The notes under the pieces were generated by a model that searched no databases, was not told the origin of the DNA, and saw only the letters and a list, made by a program, of their open reading frames with translations. A stretch of 6,314 bases of DNA from Burkholderiales bacterium (GTDB lineage: Bacteria > Pseudomonadota > Gammaproteobacteria > Burkholderiales > JAEUOS01): the NCBI GenBank assembly GCA_947456845.1, contig CANGUJ010000245.1, positions 1 through 6,314 on the forward strand, in the 5' to 3' direction. Of this stretch, positions 5,306-6,314 are shown piece after piece; positions within the stretch are counted from its first letter, which is position 1, and each line of letters begins with the position of its first letter. A program made the translations under genes and the position numbers.

Positions 5306-6314
5306 TCAGGCAGCGGATGCGGCCCTGCGCTCGCCACGCCAGCCGGCAGCCAGCGCAGCCCCTGCGGCCAACAGGCCGATGAGGCAAACGGCATACCAAT
5401 CCCAACTCGTCAGCACGGCGCTGGCCAGGAAGGCGCCGAAGGAATTGCCGCCCCACATGTGGCCCATGAATACCGTGCTCGAGCGGCTGCGCGCTTCGGG
5501 CAGTATCTCGATCACCCGGGTCTGGTTGGCCACCGCGGAGGCACGCAAACCGCAGTCGAGCAGAATGGCGCCCAGCACGACCGCGGCGACCGAAACAGGC
5601 GCGAAGCTGAATGCGGTGTAGGCAAGAATCACGCTGCACGCGGCCACGCGCACCACCGGGGCCGCCCCGACCCGGTCGGTCCAGCGGCCGGCCAGGCGCG
5701 ACACCAGCACCCCAGCCGCCCCCGGAATGGCCATCAGCCCGGCGATGCCGGGGCCCAGGCCATGCTCCTGCATCAGCATGCTCGCCAGGGTGGCCCAGAA
5801 CCCCCCGTAGCACAGACCGGTGAGGAACTGGATGGCCGACGCACGACGCAAGACGGGCTGTTCGCGATACAGGCGCAGCATCGACCGCAGCAGTTCCGCG
5901 TACGAAAGCGCGGTTCTGGGCGGGGCCGCGGGCAGGCGCGCAAACATCGCGCAGGCCATCAGCCCCACCATGGCCGCGCCCACGAGGTACATCCAGCGCC
6001 AGTGGAAGTGCTCGGCGACAAAGCCGCCCGCCAGGCGCGCCCACAGAATGCCCACAAACAGGCCCGACAGCAGTGTGCCCATGTTGGTGCCGCGCCGGCT
6101 GGGCTCGGACCATTCCGACACCATCGGCAGCACATGCTGGGAGACCGTGCAGCAGATCCCCACCACGAACGCCGCCGCCGCCAGTATCCACAGCGATGGC
6201 GCCGCAGCCATCACCAACAGCCCCGCCACCAGGCCGGCCATCTGCAGAAGCACGAGGCGGCGCTTGTCGAACCCGTCCCCCAGCGGCACAAGCAGCATGG
6301 TGCCGACGAAATAG
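5306..6314 (-). CDS. MFS transporter, N-terminus beyond the right edge
   Basis: The frame is open from the window edge to the TGA at 5308-5306, giving 335 visible residues. The first Met in view (6298) is internal, since codons reading Y-F-V-G-T precede it and belong to the end of a membrane helix. Residues following that helix, PLGDGFDKRR, are the MFS motif A loop between helices 2 and 3. A second copy, LAGRWTDRVG, lies between helices 8 and 9, as expected from the two-fold symmetry. I count about ten and a half hydrophobic segments (rest of helix 2 through helix 12), with a longer hydrophilic central loop around the sequence LPAAPPRTALSYAELLRS. About 65-70 residues are missing compared with the usual 12-helix, roughly 400-residue carrier. 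It is an inner-membrane proton-coupled carrier or exporter by family. Nothing visible identifies the substrate. Confidence 0.9.
   Translation of the reverse strand, partial: YFVGTMLLVPLGDGFDKRRLVLLQMAGLVAGLLVMAAAPSLWILAAAAFVVGICCTVSQHVLPMVSEWSEPSRRGTNMGTLLSGLFVGILWARLAGGFVAEHFHWRWMYLVGAAMVGLMACAMFARLPAAPPRTALSYAELLRSMLRLYREQPVLRRASAIQFLTGLCYGGFWATLASMLMQEHGLGPGIAGLMAIPGAAGVLVSRLAGRWTDRVGAAPVVRVAACSVILAYTAFSFAPVSVAAVVLGAILLDCGLRASAVANQTRVIEILPEARSRSSTVFMGHMWGGNSFGAFLASAVLTSWDWYAVCLIGLLAAGAALAAGWRGERRAASAA

Noticed and set aside
5181..6191. Second long minus-strand frame over the MFS gene
   Set aside because: It is the alternate frame of the MFS gene; the hydrophobic helices and motif A copies occur only in the other frame.

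Overview
The window is GC-rich, gene-dense bacterial DNA. Third codon positions are strongly G/C-biased, so every real gene casts long open reading frames on its opposite strand. Protein styles suggest a betaproteobacterium of the Burkholderiales (Alcaligenaceae/Burkholderiaceae-like): a KefB/KefC-type antiporter, ChaC, a classical SDR, a NIPSNAP protein, a molybdopterin oxidoreductase and an MFS carrier. That placement is inferred from general resemblance only. I see no rRNA, tRNA, CRISPR array, insertion sequence, integrase or phage gene. No stretch over 300 bases lacks a gene; the longest gap is 168 bases (5138-5305).

Layout, left to right. (1) 1-637, minus: N-terminal 212 codons of a molybdopterin-dependent oxidoreductase running off the left edge. 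(2) 638-773: divergent intergenic region with a small dyad. (3) 774-1091, plus: 105-residue NIPSNAP-family protein. (4) 1092-1156: convergent gap with a short terminator-like hairpin for the minus strand. (5) 1157-1957, minus: SDR oxidoreductase, 43 bases downstream of (6) 2001-3800, minus: KefB/KefC-type glutathione-gated K+/H+ antiporter. (7) 3801-3935: divergent intergenic region. (8) 3936-4613, plus: ChaC, glutathione-specific gamma-glutamylcyclotransferase. (9) 4655-5137, minus: unrecognised 160-residue protein. (10) 5138-5305: gap with overlapping palindromes and a candidate promoter. (11) 5306-6314, minus: MFS transporter whose N-terminus lies beyond the right edge.

The most coherent biology is in the middle. 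A glutathione-gated potassium efflux antiporter and a glutathione-degrading enzyme are transcribed divergently from one 135-base region, and an NAD(P)-type oxidoreductase probably shares the antiporter's transcript. Kef systems protect cells from electrophiles, and ChaC sets the glutathione pool that gates Kef, so this may be a small glutathione/electrophile-response locus. That link is inference from family knowledge and gene order. The flanking genes look like ordinary metabolic and transport genes, and I see no evidence of a wholly new defence or mobile system here.
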